The notes under the pieces: model-generated
Told to the model about the DNA's origin: nothing
The model's input: the letters and a program-made list of their open reading frames with translations, nothing else
Database searches by the model: none
Translations under genes and position numbers: made by a program
Assembly: GCF_049331405.1 (NCBI RefSeq)
Contig: NZ_CP186274.1
Span: 9,176,001 to 9,240,000, forward strand
DNA: 64,000 nucleotides
Reading direction: 5' to 3'
From: PoT sp049331405
GTDB taxonomy: Bacteria; Planctomycetota; Planctomycetia; Isosphaerales; Isosphaeraceae
Part shown: positions 55,144 through 63,826 of the stretch, one piece after another
Layout of the letters: each line of letters opens with the position of its first letter
Position numbering within the stretch: position 1 is the stretch's first letter

Positions 55144-55896
55144 ATGGTTTCCATATTTCGCGATCGGAAATATGCCAGGCTGCTGCGGCTCCGCGAGCAT
55201 TGGGGGATCTCCCTGGAAGACCTCTATTACGCCGTCGAGAACGAATTCCTGCATGCCTGCGTGTGGATGCCGCTGCGATACCTCGAACGGGGCACGATCC
55301 GGGATCGCCAGTTCGTCTTCATGCGGCATGAGGCCAAAGAAGGGTTCGTCGGGGTCCGGCCCCGGGATTTCCGCACCATATCCAGCGTCGGGAGTGCCCG
55401 ACTGCGGAGCTTCGATTCGGTGACGAGGAGGGGCACCGTGTTGCGGTTGCCGGACGAGCCGCGCCAGCCCGCCCTCCTGGTGCGCATAGAAGACTTGATG
55501 GTCCTTGCGCAGGACCGGGCGGAATTCGAGAGGGAATATCGCCTGAGGCCGTATGACGTCGAGGGCTGTGCGGCGGGGCCGCTGGCGGAATTCCTCGCCT
55601 CCGATGATTACAGGCATATTCGCATCAACGGCGAAGAGCATCATTTCGGCGACGTGCAGGCGCATGTCATCAAGATCCTCCACGCGGCATCGCTCGGCCG
55701 CAGCCCCTGGGTCCACGGCAAGACGCTCCTCGATGGCGCCGGATCGCACGCGGCCAGGCTGCGTGACGTGTTCAAGAGCAAGCGAGACTGGCGGAGGGTC
55801 ATCCTGTCGGACAAACGCGGCTCGTATCGCCTGAACGTCCCATGGATGGCCGCGGAGCCGGAAGGAGTTGCAGGTCGCCCGGCCATTACCCCGTGA
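55144..55896 (+). CDS. Hypothetical mobile-element protein with C-terminal winged-helix-like domain
   Basis: 250 aa. I do not recognise the N-terminal half. The C-terminal 75 residues (HHFGDVQAHVIKILHAASLGRSPWVHGKTLLDGAGSHAARLRDVFKSKRDWRRVILSDKRGSYRLNV) have the layout of a winged helix: helix, helix-turn-helix, then a hairpin with GSYRL. I recall similar C-termini in phage- and plasmid-borne proteins. It is the first gene of a same-strand series reaching 59973 that looks like a phage/plasmid module. A DNA-binding role is inferred. Confidence 0.7.
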   Translation: MVSIFRDRKYARLLRLREHWGISLEDLYYAVENEFLHACVWMPLRYLERGTIRDRQFVFMRHEAKEGFVGVRPRDFRTISSVGSARLRSFDSVTRRGTVLRLPDEPRQPALLVRIEDLMVLAQDRAEFEREYRLRPYDVEGCAAGPLAEFLASDDYRHIRINGEEHHFGDVQAHVIKILHAASLGRSPWVHGKTLLDGAGSHAARLRDVFKSKRDWRRVILSDKRGSYRLNVPWMAAEPEGVAGRPAITP

Positions 55897-56047
55897 CCGC
55901 CCTTGCGGCACTTTCCTCCGGGATTGCCCAGGACCGACTCCGATAGACCTTCCTCTCCATCCCCGCCGGCGCCCTCACCAAGGTACACGCCATCCCCCCG
56001 TGTCGTCGTGCAGCCTCGAATCGAACAACACGATCGAAGGAGGCCGT

Positions 56048-56260
56048 ATGAATGATTTGTCCGAACCCGGGATTGCCCTGGAAGATCTCCGCAAAATGAG
56101 CAGGGAGGAGGTCTTGAGGCTCGATGACGAGGTCCTGACGGGGCTGCTGGAGCAGGCGGATAAGGCCGCATACAACGCCGAGGCCATGCTCGACTGGGTG
56201 CGCAGAATCATCGCCGGGAAGAAGGGGCACACGCCCGGCAGCGATGAATCCGACTCGTAG
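56048..56260 (+). CDS. Small hypothetical protein in phage/plasmid module
   Basis: 70 aa with a strong GAAGGAGG box 5 bases before the ATG. The sequence is acidic and helical (LEDLRKMSREEVLRLDDEVLTGLLEQADKAAYNAEAMLDWVRRIIAGKKG), probably a coiled coil. No family is recognised. It is followed after 8 bases by the replication-initiator-like gene, so the two were one operon. Confidence 0.65.
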   Translation: MNDLSEPGIALEDLRKMSREEVLRLDDEVLTGLLEQADKAAYNAEAMLDWVRRIIAGKKGHTPGSDESDS

Positions 56261-56268
56261 GGGCGGGC

Positions 56269-57418
56269 GTGTCGATCGAGTGGTACAGGGCCTATCACGG
56301 CATGCCGTACGACCCGAAGCTGCGGGTCATCGCCAGGCGCACCGGGCAGCCCATGCCCCTGGTGGTGGCGATATGGGCCTGCCTCCTCGATGCCGCGTCG
56401 CAGCACGACCCGCGAGGGGTGGCCGATGTCGATGCCGAGGAGGTCGCCGTCGCCCAGGATGCGGAGCTGAAGGCGGTCCAGGACATCATCGAGGCCTTCC
56501 GCGCCAAGGGGATGATCGACGGGGACAACCGCCTGACCGCCTGGAGTAGGCGGCAGCATGCCACCTCGACCGAGCGGTCCCAGAAGCATCGCGCCTCCAG
56601 GCGACCGGATGCAACGGCACGCGACGGCCTGCAACGCGGTGAAGCCACGGGGAAGGTCGCGGGACGCCGGGCAACCCAAGAAGCAACAGATACAGATGCA
56701 GAGGAGAATGCAGACTCAGATCCGGAAACCAGAAAGCCCCTTGTGAAATCCCTAGGCGAGAGAAACTTGAATCAAGGACGCCAGGCGGGAGGCAGGGAGG
56801 GGACGGAAACGCGGCCGCGGAGGACCAAGGTCGGATTTTGGAGCAGATGCTGGATATCTGGAACGAGGAGGTACAAGGCAAGCTGACCAGGGACGCAAGG
56901 CCGCCCTGACCGCCGCCCGGGAAGGTCGAATGATGCGGCGATGGCGGGAGGATTTTCGCCAGGACATGCAGGCATGGCGACATTATTGCGAGATCATCGG
57001 CGGCTTCGGACTTCTGCCTGGGGAAGATACCCGGCAAGGGCTGGACGATCGACCTCGGCTGGGCGGTCGAATCTTCCGATCACGTCGCCAAGGTGCTGGA
57101 AGGGGGATTCTCGGGGGGCAGGCACCCGCACCGCCCTCCGGCCTGCCATGTCCCCGAGCTGCAGGCGGCCTGCGACGCAGTCCTGAGTGCCTTCGAGAGG
57201 GAACACGGCAGGGCGGCATGCCGCAGCTGGCTCGGCAATACCGCCATCACCGGCTCCGAGCCGCGCCAGGGCGGCCTGCTGATTTACATGAGTTGCCCCA
57301 GCCGCTTCTCCCGGAATGGATCGCACGGCATTACCTCGACGATCTGCAACGCCTGTGGGCCGACGCCACCGCAACGGGCGTGCGCGTGATCGGGCTCCAG
57401 CTCGTCGGGGGGGCATGA
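56269..57418 (+). pseudogene. Phage/plasmid replication-initiator-like gene broken by several frameshifts
   Basis: The GTG at 56269 opens MSIEWYRAYHGMPYDPKLRVIARRTGQPMPLVVAIWACLLDAAS, like phage replication proteins with an N-terminal winged helix. Four frame changes are needed to follow the gene: near 56,820 to ILEQMLDIWNEEVQGKLTRDA; near 56,898 (one A missing) to ALTAAREGRMMRRWREDFRQDMQAWRHYCEIIGG; near 57,010 to LGKIPGKGWTIDLGWAVESSDHVAKVLEGGF ... CRSWLGNTAITGSEPRQGGLLIYMSCPSRFSR; and near 57,310 to EWIARHYLDDLQRLWADATATGVRVIGLQLVGGA. The end resembles a DnaA N-terminal-like fold. The reconstructed protein would be about 380 aa. Confidence 0.65.
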
Positions 57419-57816
57419 CCATGGAAAAGTGGACCGCCGAGGGCGTCGCGGGGCGCTTCGAAGAGGCGGCGAGGACGCTGCGTCGCCTGCCTCGCGTCAA
57501 GGCACGGGGGTATTTCAACGCCTGGCCGCCGATCATCCGCACGGTGCAGGAGTTGCTCGATGCGGAGCCGATGCCCCACCGCCTCGGGCCTCCCGGCGCG
57601 GCCGCGATCTCCAGGATGGAGGAGGCCCTGGGGTGGATGTTCCTGCTCGATTCCGAGGAGGAACGCCGCCTCGTATGGCTGCGCGCCGAGCGGGTGCGCT
57701 GGCGGAAGATCTGCGAGCGGATCGGCTGCGGCCGCACCAGGGCCTGGCAGATGTGGGGCGCGGCGCTGCTCAAGATCGCCACGCGCCTTAATGAATCATG
57801 CGGCGGGAGGAAATGA
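57415..57816 (+). CDS. DUF6362-like protein
   Basis: 133 aa. The sequence TAEGVAGRFEEAARTLRRLPRVKARGYFNAWPPIIRTV ... RMEEALGWMFLLDSEEERRLVWLRAERVRWRKICERIGCGRTRAWQMWGAALLKIATRLN matches the family I know as DUF6362 from alphaproteobacterial phages and plasmids. The ending is a helix-turn-helix-like segment, so DNA binding is likely. The start overlaps the stop of the replication-like gene by four bases (ATGA), showing that the two were coupled. Intact. Confidence 0.8.
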   Translation: MTMEKWTAEGVAGRFEEAARTLRRLPRVKARGYFNAWPPIIRTVQELLDAEPMPHRLGPPGAAAISRMEEALGWMFLLDSEEERRLVWLRAERVRWRKICERIGCGRTRAWQMWGAALLKIATRLNESCGGRK

Positions 57817-57866
57817 ATGCTCGGGCAAAATAATGCTAAACAAGGCGAACAAATAATGCTATACGA
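57811..57866 (+). repeat. Iteron-like direct repeats
   Basis: Two copies of a 16-base unit, AAATAATGCTAAACAA (57828-57843) and AAATAATGCTATACGA (57851-57866), share their first 11 bases and 13 of 16 overall, with a 23-bp period. A looser third copy (AAATGAATGCT) starts at 57811. They lie between the DUF6362 gene and the next small gene, close to the replication-like pseudogene. Confidence 0.6.
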
Positions 57867-57926
57867 AACGTCATCATCGGGAGAACTCCGACCGTCGATC
57901 CGAGTGCCGGGCGAGGGGGCGGGCCC

Positions 57927-58175
57927 ATGCCGCTGACCTACGAGCAGGCGTGGGACGCCAGGCCGGACGGCCGCAGCCGCGAGGAAATCTTCCGATCCAT
58001 CGTCGACCGCGTGAAGGAACGCTCCGGCGATACGCTATCCGATGCGGAGGCGCATGCGGCGGCGCGCAATCTCATCGCCTTCTGCCGGGAATTGATGGGA
58101 CTGAAGCAGGACGAAACGCTAGGACACATTGACTCCATCGATCCACCTGTTACAACTAAGAATGAACATAAATAA
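57927..58175 (+). CDS. Small hypothetical protein
   Basis: 82 aa (PLTYEQAWDARPDGRSREEIFRSIVDRVKERSGDTLSDAEAHAAARNLIAFCRELMGLK). Helical and acidic, with no family recognised. It has a weak GGGCGGG box before the ATG. Directly downstream of the iteron-like repeats, so it may be controlled by whatever binds them. Confidence 0.6.
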   Translation: MPLTYEQAWDARPDGRSREEIFRSIVDRVKERSGDTLSDAEAHAAARNLIAFCRELMGLKQDETLGHIDSIDPPVTTKNEHK

Positions 58176-58344
58176 TTTTCATGGGTGTGGAACCCCGGAG
58201 GCGGACGGGATCATCAACCGACCTCGGCGCGTATCGTCCCCGCCCGGTCGGGGAGATGGCGGCTATGCGACAAGGCGTCGCCTGGAAGCCGTCATGCCGA
58301 TCCGCCTTCGGTTTTCCAACTTGCCCGATCACCGTTGCGGGAGT

Positions 58345-59973
58345 ATGAGCGATGAAAGACGCATTTGGAAACAGGGCCACCAAGGCCATGCAGCGCCAGC
58401 GCGTGTTTCGACGCCGGATCAGGAGCAGGGTTATTCGCTCGATGCGCAGACGTTCCGCCTGCGGGAATATTGCATGCGCAACGACCTGGAGGTGATCAGG
58501 ACCTTCGAGATCGTAGAATCCTCCACGGTCGGCACCAGGAAAGACTTCATGGCGGCGATCGATTTCGCCAGGCGCCAGAAAGAACGCATCGCCATCATCA
58601 CCGACAAGGTGGACCGGCTCCAACGACGCCTGACGGAAACGCCCCTGCTGGAGAAATTGATCGGGGAAGGGAAGATCGAGCTGCACTTCCACGTCGAGAA
58701 CGTGCAGATCCACAAGAATTCCACCTCGCAAGAACGGCTGATGTGGAATCTTCACGTCATCCTGGCACAAAGCTATGTGGATTCGCTGCGCGATAACGTG
58801 AATCGCAGTATCCAGCAGAAATTGCGCAAGGGCGAGTGGATCAGCCTCGCGCCGATAGGCTACCTGCACATCAGGGGCCTTGAGAGGGAGAGGGGCGCCG
58901 GCAGAATAGTCGTCGATCCGGTGCGTGCACCCCTTGTCCAGAAGCTCTTCTCGTGCTATGCGTCGGGCGAATATACGCTCGGCGACCTGACGCGCAAGGC
59001 GAAGGAATGGGGGCTGAGGAATAGCGTGCGGTCGCAGGGCACCTTGAGCCAGTCGCACATCCACCGCCTCCTGCAGAACCCGTTTTACTACGGGGTGATG
59101 CGGGTGCAGAAGACCGGCAAGGAATACCCGCATATTTATCAGCCGCTCGTCAGCAGGGAGGTCTTCGAAGCCTGCCGGGCGGTGCGACTCGGCTGGAAGA
59201 AGAAACCGTATAAGTACGGCGGGAAGGAATATGTGTTCAGAGGACTCATCACCTGTGCCATCACCGGCAGGGTCGTGACGGCCGATACCAAGCGGCGCGA
59301 GCGTGCCCACGGCACTCCCTACCAGATCACCTATCTCGGCACTTATAATCCGGTTGACACGACCAAGAAAATATGGGTGCGAGAAGACGAGGTGCTGGCA
59401 CGGGTGGAGGAGGTGTTCGAGAATTTGAAACTCGCGCCGGAGGATGTCGCCGAGATCGTGCAATATATCCGCAGCGGTGCCGTTTACGAGCGGGATTATC
59501 ATAAAGCTCACCTGGAATCCCTGCACCGGGAGCAAACCGCCATCAAATCCAAATTGGATAGGCTCATGGATTTCTGGCTGGATGGCAAAATTACGGAAGA
59601 AGACCATTCGGAGTTCCGCAAAGCATTGGCCGGGCGCCGGGACGAGATCACCCAGGAGATAGGCCAGCATAACAGCGCCGACGATAAGTTTGCCGAACGC
59701 ATGCAAGACATTGTAAAGATTAGCGGAAACGCCCTTTCGCACTTCCGGTCGTCGAACGTCGAGGGGAAAAGACGTCTCGTGAATCTGGTGTTTTCGACAC
59801 TAAAATTACGAGGGAAAAATCTCGAATATACAATGCGTTCGCCATTCGACCACTTCATGAAAATGGATGAATTGCCCAAATGGCGATCCCTAATTGATGA
59901 TTTTCGACGGAATCCGTCCCACCGCGATACGATTGCTAAATTCCCTTCTTATTTCCTGGGCCGGGATGATTGA
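58345..59973 (+). CDS. Large serine recombinase
   Basis: 542 aa. The catalytic domain (about 15-150) contains ARVSTPDQEQGYSLDAQ (Ser22) and IAIITDKVDRLQRR. The recombinase domain (about 185-310) has APIGYLHI and GTLSQSHIHRLLQNPFYYGVMRVQKTGKEYPHIYQPLVSREVFEACR. A degenerate zinc-ribbon region follows (FRGLITCAITGRVVTADTK), where only one Cys remains, then a coiled coil (EYHKAHLESLHREQTAIKSKLDRLM). Such enzymes integrate phages and mobile islands. The first beta-strand before ARVST is poor, and a nearby frame (MKDAFGNRATKAMQ) fits better, so a frameshift near 58,395 is possible. Start is uncertain. Confidence 0.85.
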   Translation: MSDERRIWKQGHQGHAAPARVSTPDQEQGYSLDAQTFRLREYCMRNDLEVIRTFEIVESSTVGTRKDFMAAIDFARRQKERIAIITDKVDRLQRRLTETPLLEKLIGEGKIELHFHVENVQIHKNSTSQERLMWNLHVILAQSYVDSLRDNVNRSIQQKLRKGEWISLAPIGYLHIRGLERERGAGRIVVDPVRAPLVQKLFSCYASGEYTLGDLTRKAKEWGLRNSVRSQGTLSQSHIHRLLQNPFYYGVMRVQKTGKEYPHIYQPLVSREVFEACRAVRLGWKKKPYKYGGKEYVFRGLITCAITGRVVTADTKRRERAHGTPYQITYLGTYNPVDTTKKIWVREDEVLARVEEVFENLKLAPEDVAEIVQYIRSGAVYERDYHKAHLESLHREQTAIKSKLDRLMDFWLDGKITEEDHSEFRKALAGRRDEITQEIGQHNSADDKFAERMQDIVKISGNALSHFRSSNVEGKRRLVNLVFSTLKLRGKNLEYTMRSPFDHFMKMDELPKWRSLIDDFRRNPSHRDTIAKFPSYFLGRDD

Positions 59974-60165
59974 ATGAAGTTCACCCCAACCTGATATGGC
60001 TTGAGTGTCCTGCCTTGCCGCAGCATGGCAAAGCCTTCAATCGCTCTGTGAAGCCAAGGAGTGAACTGTCGGTGCTTCGATATGATTATGCGATATGCGG
60101 CATGGGACCAATTGCGGGCCTGAGACGTGAAGCCGCAAGCCCGCCCGCCGCCTGGCGGCTCGTAC

Positions 60166-61047
60166 CTACCTGTTCCTCGGCTGGAGGTCGTGCAGGAAGT
60201 CGATCGCCTTCTGGGCGCAGGCAGCGGCCCGGAAGATCGCCCGATTGTCCTCCCTCAGCACTTTCAGCCAGTGATCGAGGTAGCTGATATGGTCCTCGCG
60301 CAATTCCGGCGTGACGCCGAGTTCGCAGCACAGGAAGGCCGCGCCGATCTCGGCCACCAGCTCCTCGCGGGCGTATCCCTCGTCGCCGAACCGCTTGCGG
60401 CCGAATTCTCGATTCAGGCGGGTGGGGTGCTTCGTCCAGTGGGTGAGCTCATGCGCCAGCGTTGCGCTGTAACTCTCGGCGTCGCGGAACGCCTCGAAGG
60501 GCGGCATCTGCACGTGATCCGAGCCTTCAGCGTAATAGGCTTGGTTGCCGCCATGGCGGATATCGGCCCCGGTATGGGCGAAGAACACATCCGCCGCTTC
60601 GATTCGTTGCACAGGATCGAGTGCCGGGGCGGCAAGCCGGTAGAAGGACTCGGGCAGTCCCTCGACCTGCTCGGCGTTGAACACCGTGTAGCCCTTCATG
60701 AAGAAGATGTCGCGATCGGATTCGTCGTCGTCCTCGCTCCTGGTCATCTTGTCGGCATAGACGACCAGCGACCCCTTGGCCCCTTTCCTGACGTGGCCGC
60801 CCAGTTCCTTCGCCTGGTTGAACGTCATCCAGATCGGGGCGGCGAAGCCCTGCGTCTCCGCCGCCATCCACAGCATCAGCACGTTGACGCCCTTGTAAGG
60901 CTCGCCGCTTGCACGCAGGGGCCGGGTGATGCGTCCCGCCGCATGCTCGGCGTCCCAGGGTTTCAACCACGGGCGGACGCCCTTCTCGAGCTCGGCGACG
61001 ATCTGCTCGGTGACGCGGCCGTAGAGGTCGGTGCGGGCGGCGGGCAT
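60166..61047 (-). CDS. ArdC-like antirestriction protein
   Basis: 293 aa from ATG 61047, with GGAG 8 bases upstream. The N-terminal ssDNA-binding-type domain reads DLYGRVTEQIVAELEKGVRPWLKPWD ... YKGVNVLMLW ... FNQAKELGGHVRKGAKGSLVVYA. The C-terminal zincin-like domain carries an intact HELTH motif (about 199-203) and the downstream Glu in YAREELVAEIGAAFLC. ArdC proteins of plasmids protect incoming DNA from restriction. This supports a conjugative or plasmid origin for this part of the island. Confidence 0.9.
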   Translation of the reverse strand: MPAARTDLYGRVTEQIVAELEKGVRPWLKPWDAEHAAGRITRPLRASGEPYKGVNVLMLWMAAETQGFAAPIWMTFNQAKELGGHVRKGAKGSLVVYADKMTRSEDDDESDRDIFFMKGYTVFNAEQVEGLPESFYRLAAPALDPVQRIEAADVFFAHTGADIRHGGNQAYYAEGSDHVQMPPFEAFRDAESYSATLAHELTHWTKHPTRLNREFGRKRFGDEGYAREELVAEIGAAFLCCELGVTPELREDHISYLDHWLKVLREDNRAIFRAAACAQKAIDFLHDLQPRNR

Positions 61048-61515
61048 GGCTCTCTCCTTCGTTGACAAAGTCCGGTTGAATGCGGCGCATTCAACCGGGA
61101 CGAAGGCGAGGCTCTTGAAGGGGGGAGGGCGGTCAAGGACGGCGGGCGCGGAGGGGACCCGGCTGCACAAACGCCAGTGCGGAAGCCGGGGAGGGGGCCG
61201 CGCCTGCCGCCGCAGGGCATCCTTGACGGGCGGGGGAATCCCCCCGCTTCCCCGCCACGCGGGCGAGAGGGCGGCGCAGCCGGTCACGCGAGGGACGGAA
61301 GCCAAGCACACCCCGAAAGCACGCGGCCGGCGCCAGCCGGGGCGGCAGAATTGGTATCAAGGCCTGAACAGGCGGAGAAAGGAGTCTTTGTAGAGGGCGA
61401 TGCTTCCGAAAAGGAAGGGATTTCTGATGGTGATGCGCCGAGCTCGGCCTCGGTGTGCACGTGTCCCGGACGGCATAGGCTGGCAAGAAACAAAAGTTCG
61501 CCATAGAAATAACAG
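61048..61515. other. Intergenic region, about 470 bases
   Basis: Between the divergent ardC-like and antitoxin genes. Purine-rich, GC-rich DNA with no supported gene; the promoter of the antitoxin is annotated at its right end. Confidence 0.45.
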
Positions 61516-61544
61516 TTGCCATACATGTGAAAATCTGTCATGAT
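61516..61544 (+). promoter_or_regulatory. Likely sigma-70 promoter of the toxin-antitoxin pair
   Basis: TTGCCA (61516-61521) and CATGAT (61539-61544) with a 17-bp spacer, 5 of 6 and 4 of 6 matches to consensus, in an AT-richer stretch 34 bases before the antitoxin start. Confidence 0.5.
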
Positions 61545-61577
61545 CTAGCAAATGGATCACGGACAGGGAATGGGACC

Positions 61578-61826
61578 ATGGAAACGGTAATGCGGGGTAA
61601 AGTGTCGTCGGGCAGGGTCGTCTTGCCGGCCGAGCTGCGGAAGGAGCTTGGCATCGAGGACGGGGCGGACGTGGTCTTCAGCCGCACCGAGCACGGCATC
61701 GAGGTCAAGACGCTCGATGAGGCCATCAGGCAGGCCCAGCAGATCTGCGCCCGCTACGTCTCGCCGGGCATGAGCCTCGTCGATGAGCTCCGCAAGGCCC
61801 GCGATCGGGACGGGACCTTTGCCTGA
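61578..61826 (+). CDS. AbrB/SpoVT-type antitoxin (VapB-like)
   Basis: 82 aa from ATG 61578. The swapped-hairpin DNA-binding domain reads METVMRGKVSSGRVVLPAELRKELGIEDGADVVFSRTEHGIEVKT. The C-terminal tail (LDEAIRQAQQICARYVSPGMSLVDELRKARDRD) should wrap the toxin. The toxin gene overlaps its 3' end. The pair should repress its own promoter. Confidence 0.88.
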   Translation: METVMRGKVSSGRVVLPAELRKELGIEDGADVVFSRTEHGIEVKTLDEAIRQAQQICARYVSPGMSLVDELRKARDRDGTFA

Positions 61827-62202
61827 GGTTGTGCTCGATGCCTCGGCCCTGCTCGCCTTGATCCAGGCCGAGTCCGGTTCCGAGAAGGTCAGGCCGCTGC
61901 TCACGCACGCGGTGATCTCGGCCGTGAATTTCTGCGAGACGGTGCAGCGGCTGCGGCGGGGAGGGATGCCGCTCGAGGCCGTGACGAGGATACTGTCCCC
62001 GCTCGTGCCCGAGCCGGTGGCCTTCGACCGCGAGGCGGCGTATGTCGCGGCGTCGCTCCATGAGAAGACGCGGGGGCAGGGCATCTCCTTCGGCGATTGC
62101 GCCTGCCTTGCGCTGGCCTTGATGCGAGCCGTCCCGGCGGTGACCGCCGAGCGGAAATGGGATTTGTGCGACGTGGGCGTGCAGGTGATCCAGATCAGGT
62201 GA
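61783..62202 (+). CDS. PIN-domain toxin (VapC-like)
   Basis: PIN fold: VVLDASALLALIQAES with the first catalytic Asp, SAVNFCETVQRL with the conserved Glu, and GISFGDCACLALAL with the second Asp, followed by AVTAERKWDL. PIN toxins cleave RNA. The ATG at 61783 gives 139 aa and a 44-base overlap with the antitoxin; a TTG at 61819 gives 127 aa, an 8-base overlap and starts immediately at the PIN strand, and may be the true start. Toxin-antitoxin pairs stabilise mobile islands. Confidence 0.87.
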   Translation: MSSARPAIGTGPLPEVVLDASALLALIQAESGSEKVRPLLTHAVISAVNFCETVQRLRRGGMPLEAVTRILSPLVPEPVAFDREAAYVAASLHEKTRGQGISFGDCACLALALMRAVPAVTAERKWDLCDVGVQVIQIR

Positions 62203-62234
62203 GGACGAGGGGCGTTCGAGCGTCCCCTACCCAC

Positions 62235-62615
62235 CTATGCGCCACCGAACTCACCGGGTGGAAGCTCATCCTCCAGCGTCGAAAGCAGGAGCACCGCCGC
62301 GACATAGAGTTGATCCGTGACACTTTCCCCCGCGGCCTTCGCCTGAACGGCGCGCCGCGACAAGGCCAGCAGGTCGGGCGTGGCCGTGCGCAGCCGCTCG
62401 GCCGCGAAGTCGATGGGCATGGCTCGCTCGAACGCATCATCGCCGGCCTCGCCGACCAATGCGGCCAGGTTCTCGCCGCCACACTCCTCGATGGCCACGG
62501 CCTCGCCGGCAAGCATGTGCCTGGCGATCGCGGCGGCGGACTGGGGCGTCTCGGCCTCGATGCCTTCGAAGGTGATCCGCATTTCGCGGTAGAGATGGAC
62601 GTGGTAGAGCGTCAT
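62235..62615 (-). CDS. Hypothetical accessory protein
   Basis: 126 aa (MTLYHVHLYREMRITFEGIEAETPQSAAAIARHMLAGEAVAIEECGGENLAALVG). The alternation of strand and Ala-rich helix recalls small proteins found beside ArdC genes on plasmids, but I cannot name the family. An AAAGGAAT box lies 5 bases before the ATG. No membrane segment. Confidence 0.65.
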   Translation of the reverse strand: MTLYHVHLYREMRITFEGIEAETPQSAAAIARHMLAGEAVAIEECGGENLAALVGEAGDDAFERAMPIDFAAERLRTATPDLLALSRRAVQAKAAGESVTDQLYVAAVLLLSTLEDELPPGEFGGA

Positions 62616-62774
62616 GGTCTGATTCCTTTCAGAACTGTGGGACGGACGGTAGCGACGTCCCTGTTGAATTGCCGCCGGGATCGAGGGAGCGATTCACGTT
62701 CTTCGCTCCTCTCCATCGCCGTGGCCTGTGATGGAGTGGCCTTGCGGACGCGAGGCGCAACCGGTTAAGCTTCA

Positions 62775-62797
62775 ATGCAGGATAAAGGACATTATCC
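62775..62797 (+). repeat. 23-bp recombinase-type site, copy downstream of the integrase
   Basis: The core GGATAA-AGGACA-TTATCC (62780-62797) is two inverted 6-base arms around a 6-base spacer, preceded by ATGCA. The identical 23 bases occur in inverted orientation at 63827-63849. Confidence 0.85.
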
Positions 62798-62822
62798 GTA
62801 GCAGATTGCCCATATCTGCATC

Positions 62823-63803
62823 TCAAATCGAAATCCTCCGCACCTCCTTCATCATGCTCTTTTCACGGCGGCGATCGTAGAGCTTCGTCGTCTTGATGTC
62901 CTCGTGGGCGGCGAGTTCCTGCGCCCGTTCGAGCCTGCCGCCGTTGTTCAGGTACGTCGTGATCCCCGTGGCCCGAAAGGTGTGATTGCAGGTCGTCCTC
63001 GGGAGCGCCGCGGCCCTGGCGCGGCGCTTGATCATCTTGAGGGAGTCGTTCGACGCCATCGCCCTCGGAGTCAGCACGTGGTCCCGGCCGACCGTGCGGA
63101 ACAGGGGGCCTTTCCAGTCGTCCCCCATCCCGGCGGCGGCGAGGTAAGCGTCCATGTAGAGCGCGGCCATGGGATGCGCGGGCACGCAATGGAGCTTGCC
63201 TCCCTTCTCATGCAGCCGGAACCAGACCTCCCCCGCCTCGACGAAGTAATCCTCCATCCGCATGCCCAGCACGGCTCCGATGCGGGCGAAGCTGAAGGCC
63301 ATCGCGGCGATCAGGGCACGGTCGCGCAATCCGATGATCGTGGTCGTCTCGATGCTGTCGAGCAGTCGCCGCGCCTCGCCGGCCGTGAGGACCGGCGTCA
63401 GGCCTCTCCTGATCGCGTACCGGGGCCCTCGCACGGAGGCCGCCGGGTTGAACGGCATGATCTGGCCCGTCACCAGCCAGTCGAACAGCATGCGGATCGC
63501 CGACAGGCACTGCTTCACGCTGGGTTTCGAGCCCGGATGCTGCTCGACATAGGCCGCCACCGTGACGGGCTCGACCTCCCGAAGCTCGAGGCCGCGATCC
63601 TCGCACCAGGTGAAGAACTTCCCCACCGCTCGCGCGTAGGCCCGACGCGTGTTCGCGTTCCGGATATTGGCGGTGAAGAATTCCATGAATCGCCTGCCCG
63701 CCTTCTCCCCGGCCCTCGTGACGATGGTCGGTAGCCAGCAGCTATTCCCCTGCTGTTCGGCCGGGTCGACATCCCCTCCCTTCGTCTCAAGCATCTCGCA
63801 CAT
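62823..63803 (-). CDS. Tyrosine recombinase/integrase
   Basis: 326 aa from ATG 63803, chosen because GGGGAGG lies 7 bases upstream; a longer frame to 63857 would run through the repeat. The SAM-like N-terminal domain (NANTRRAYARAVGKFFTWCEDRG) is followed by the catalytic domain: ARIGAVLGM with the first Arg, KGGKLHCVPAH with the Lys, HTFRATG (HxxR), AAHEDIKTTKLYDR with the second His and the Tyr nucleophile. All catalytic residues are present. It is boxed by inverted copies of a 23-bp site, 25 bases after the stop and 23 bases before the start, which are likely its own recombination sites. Confidence 0.92.
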   Translation of the reverse strand: MCEMLETKGGDVDPAEQQGNSCWLPTIVTRAGEKAGRRFMEFFTANIRNANTRRAYARAVGKFFTWCEDRGLELREVEPVTVAAYVEQHPGSKPSVKQCLSAIRMLFDWLVTGQIMPFNPAASVRGPRYAIRRGLTPVLTAGEARRLLDSIETTTIIGLRDRALIAAMAFSFARIGAVLGMRMEDYFVEAGEVWFRLHEKGGKLHCVPAHPMAALYMDAYLAAAGMGDDWKGPLFRTVGRDHVLTPRAMASNDSLKMIKRRARAAALPRTTCNHTFRATGITTYLNNGGRLERAQELAAHEDIKTTKLYDRRREKSMMKEVRRISI

Positions 63804-63826
63804 CCGCAGGCCTCCCCTCCGATACA

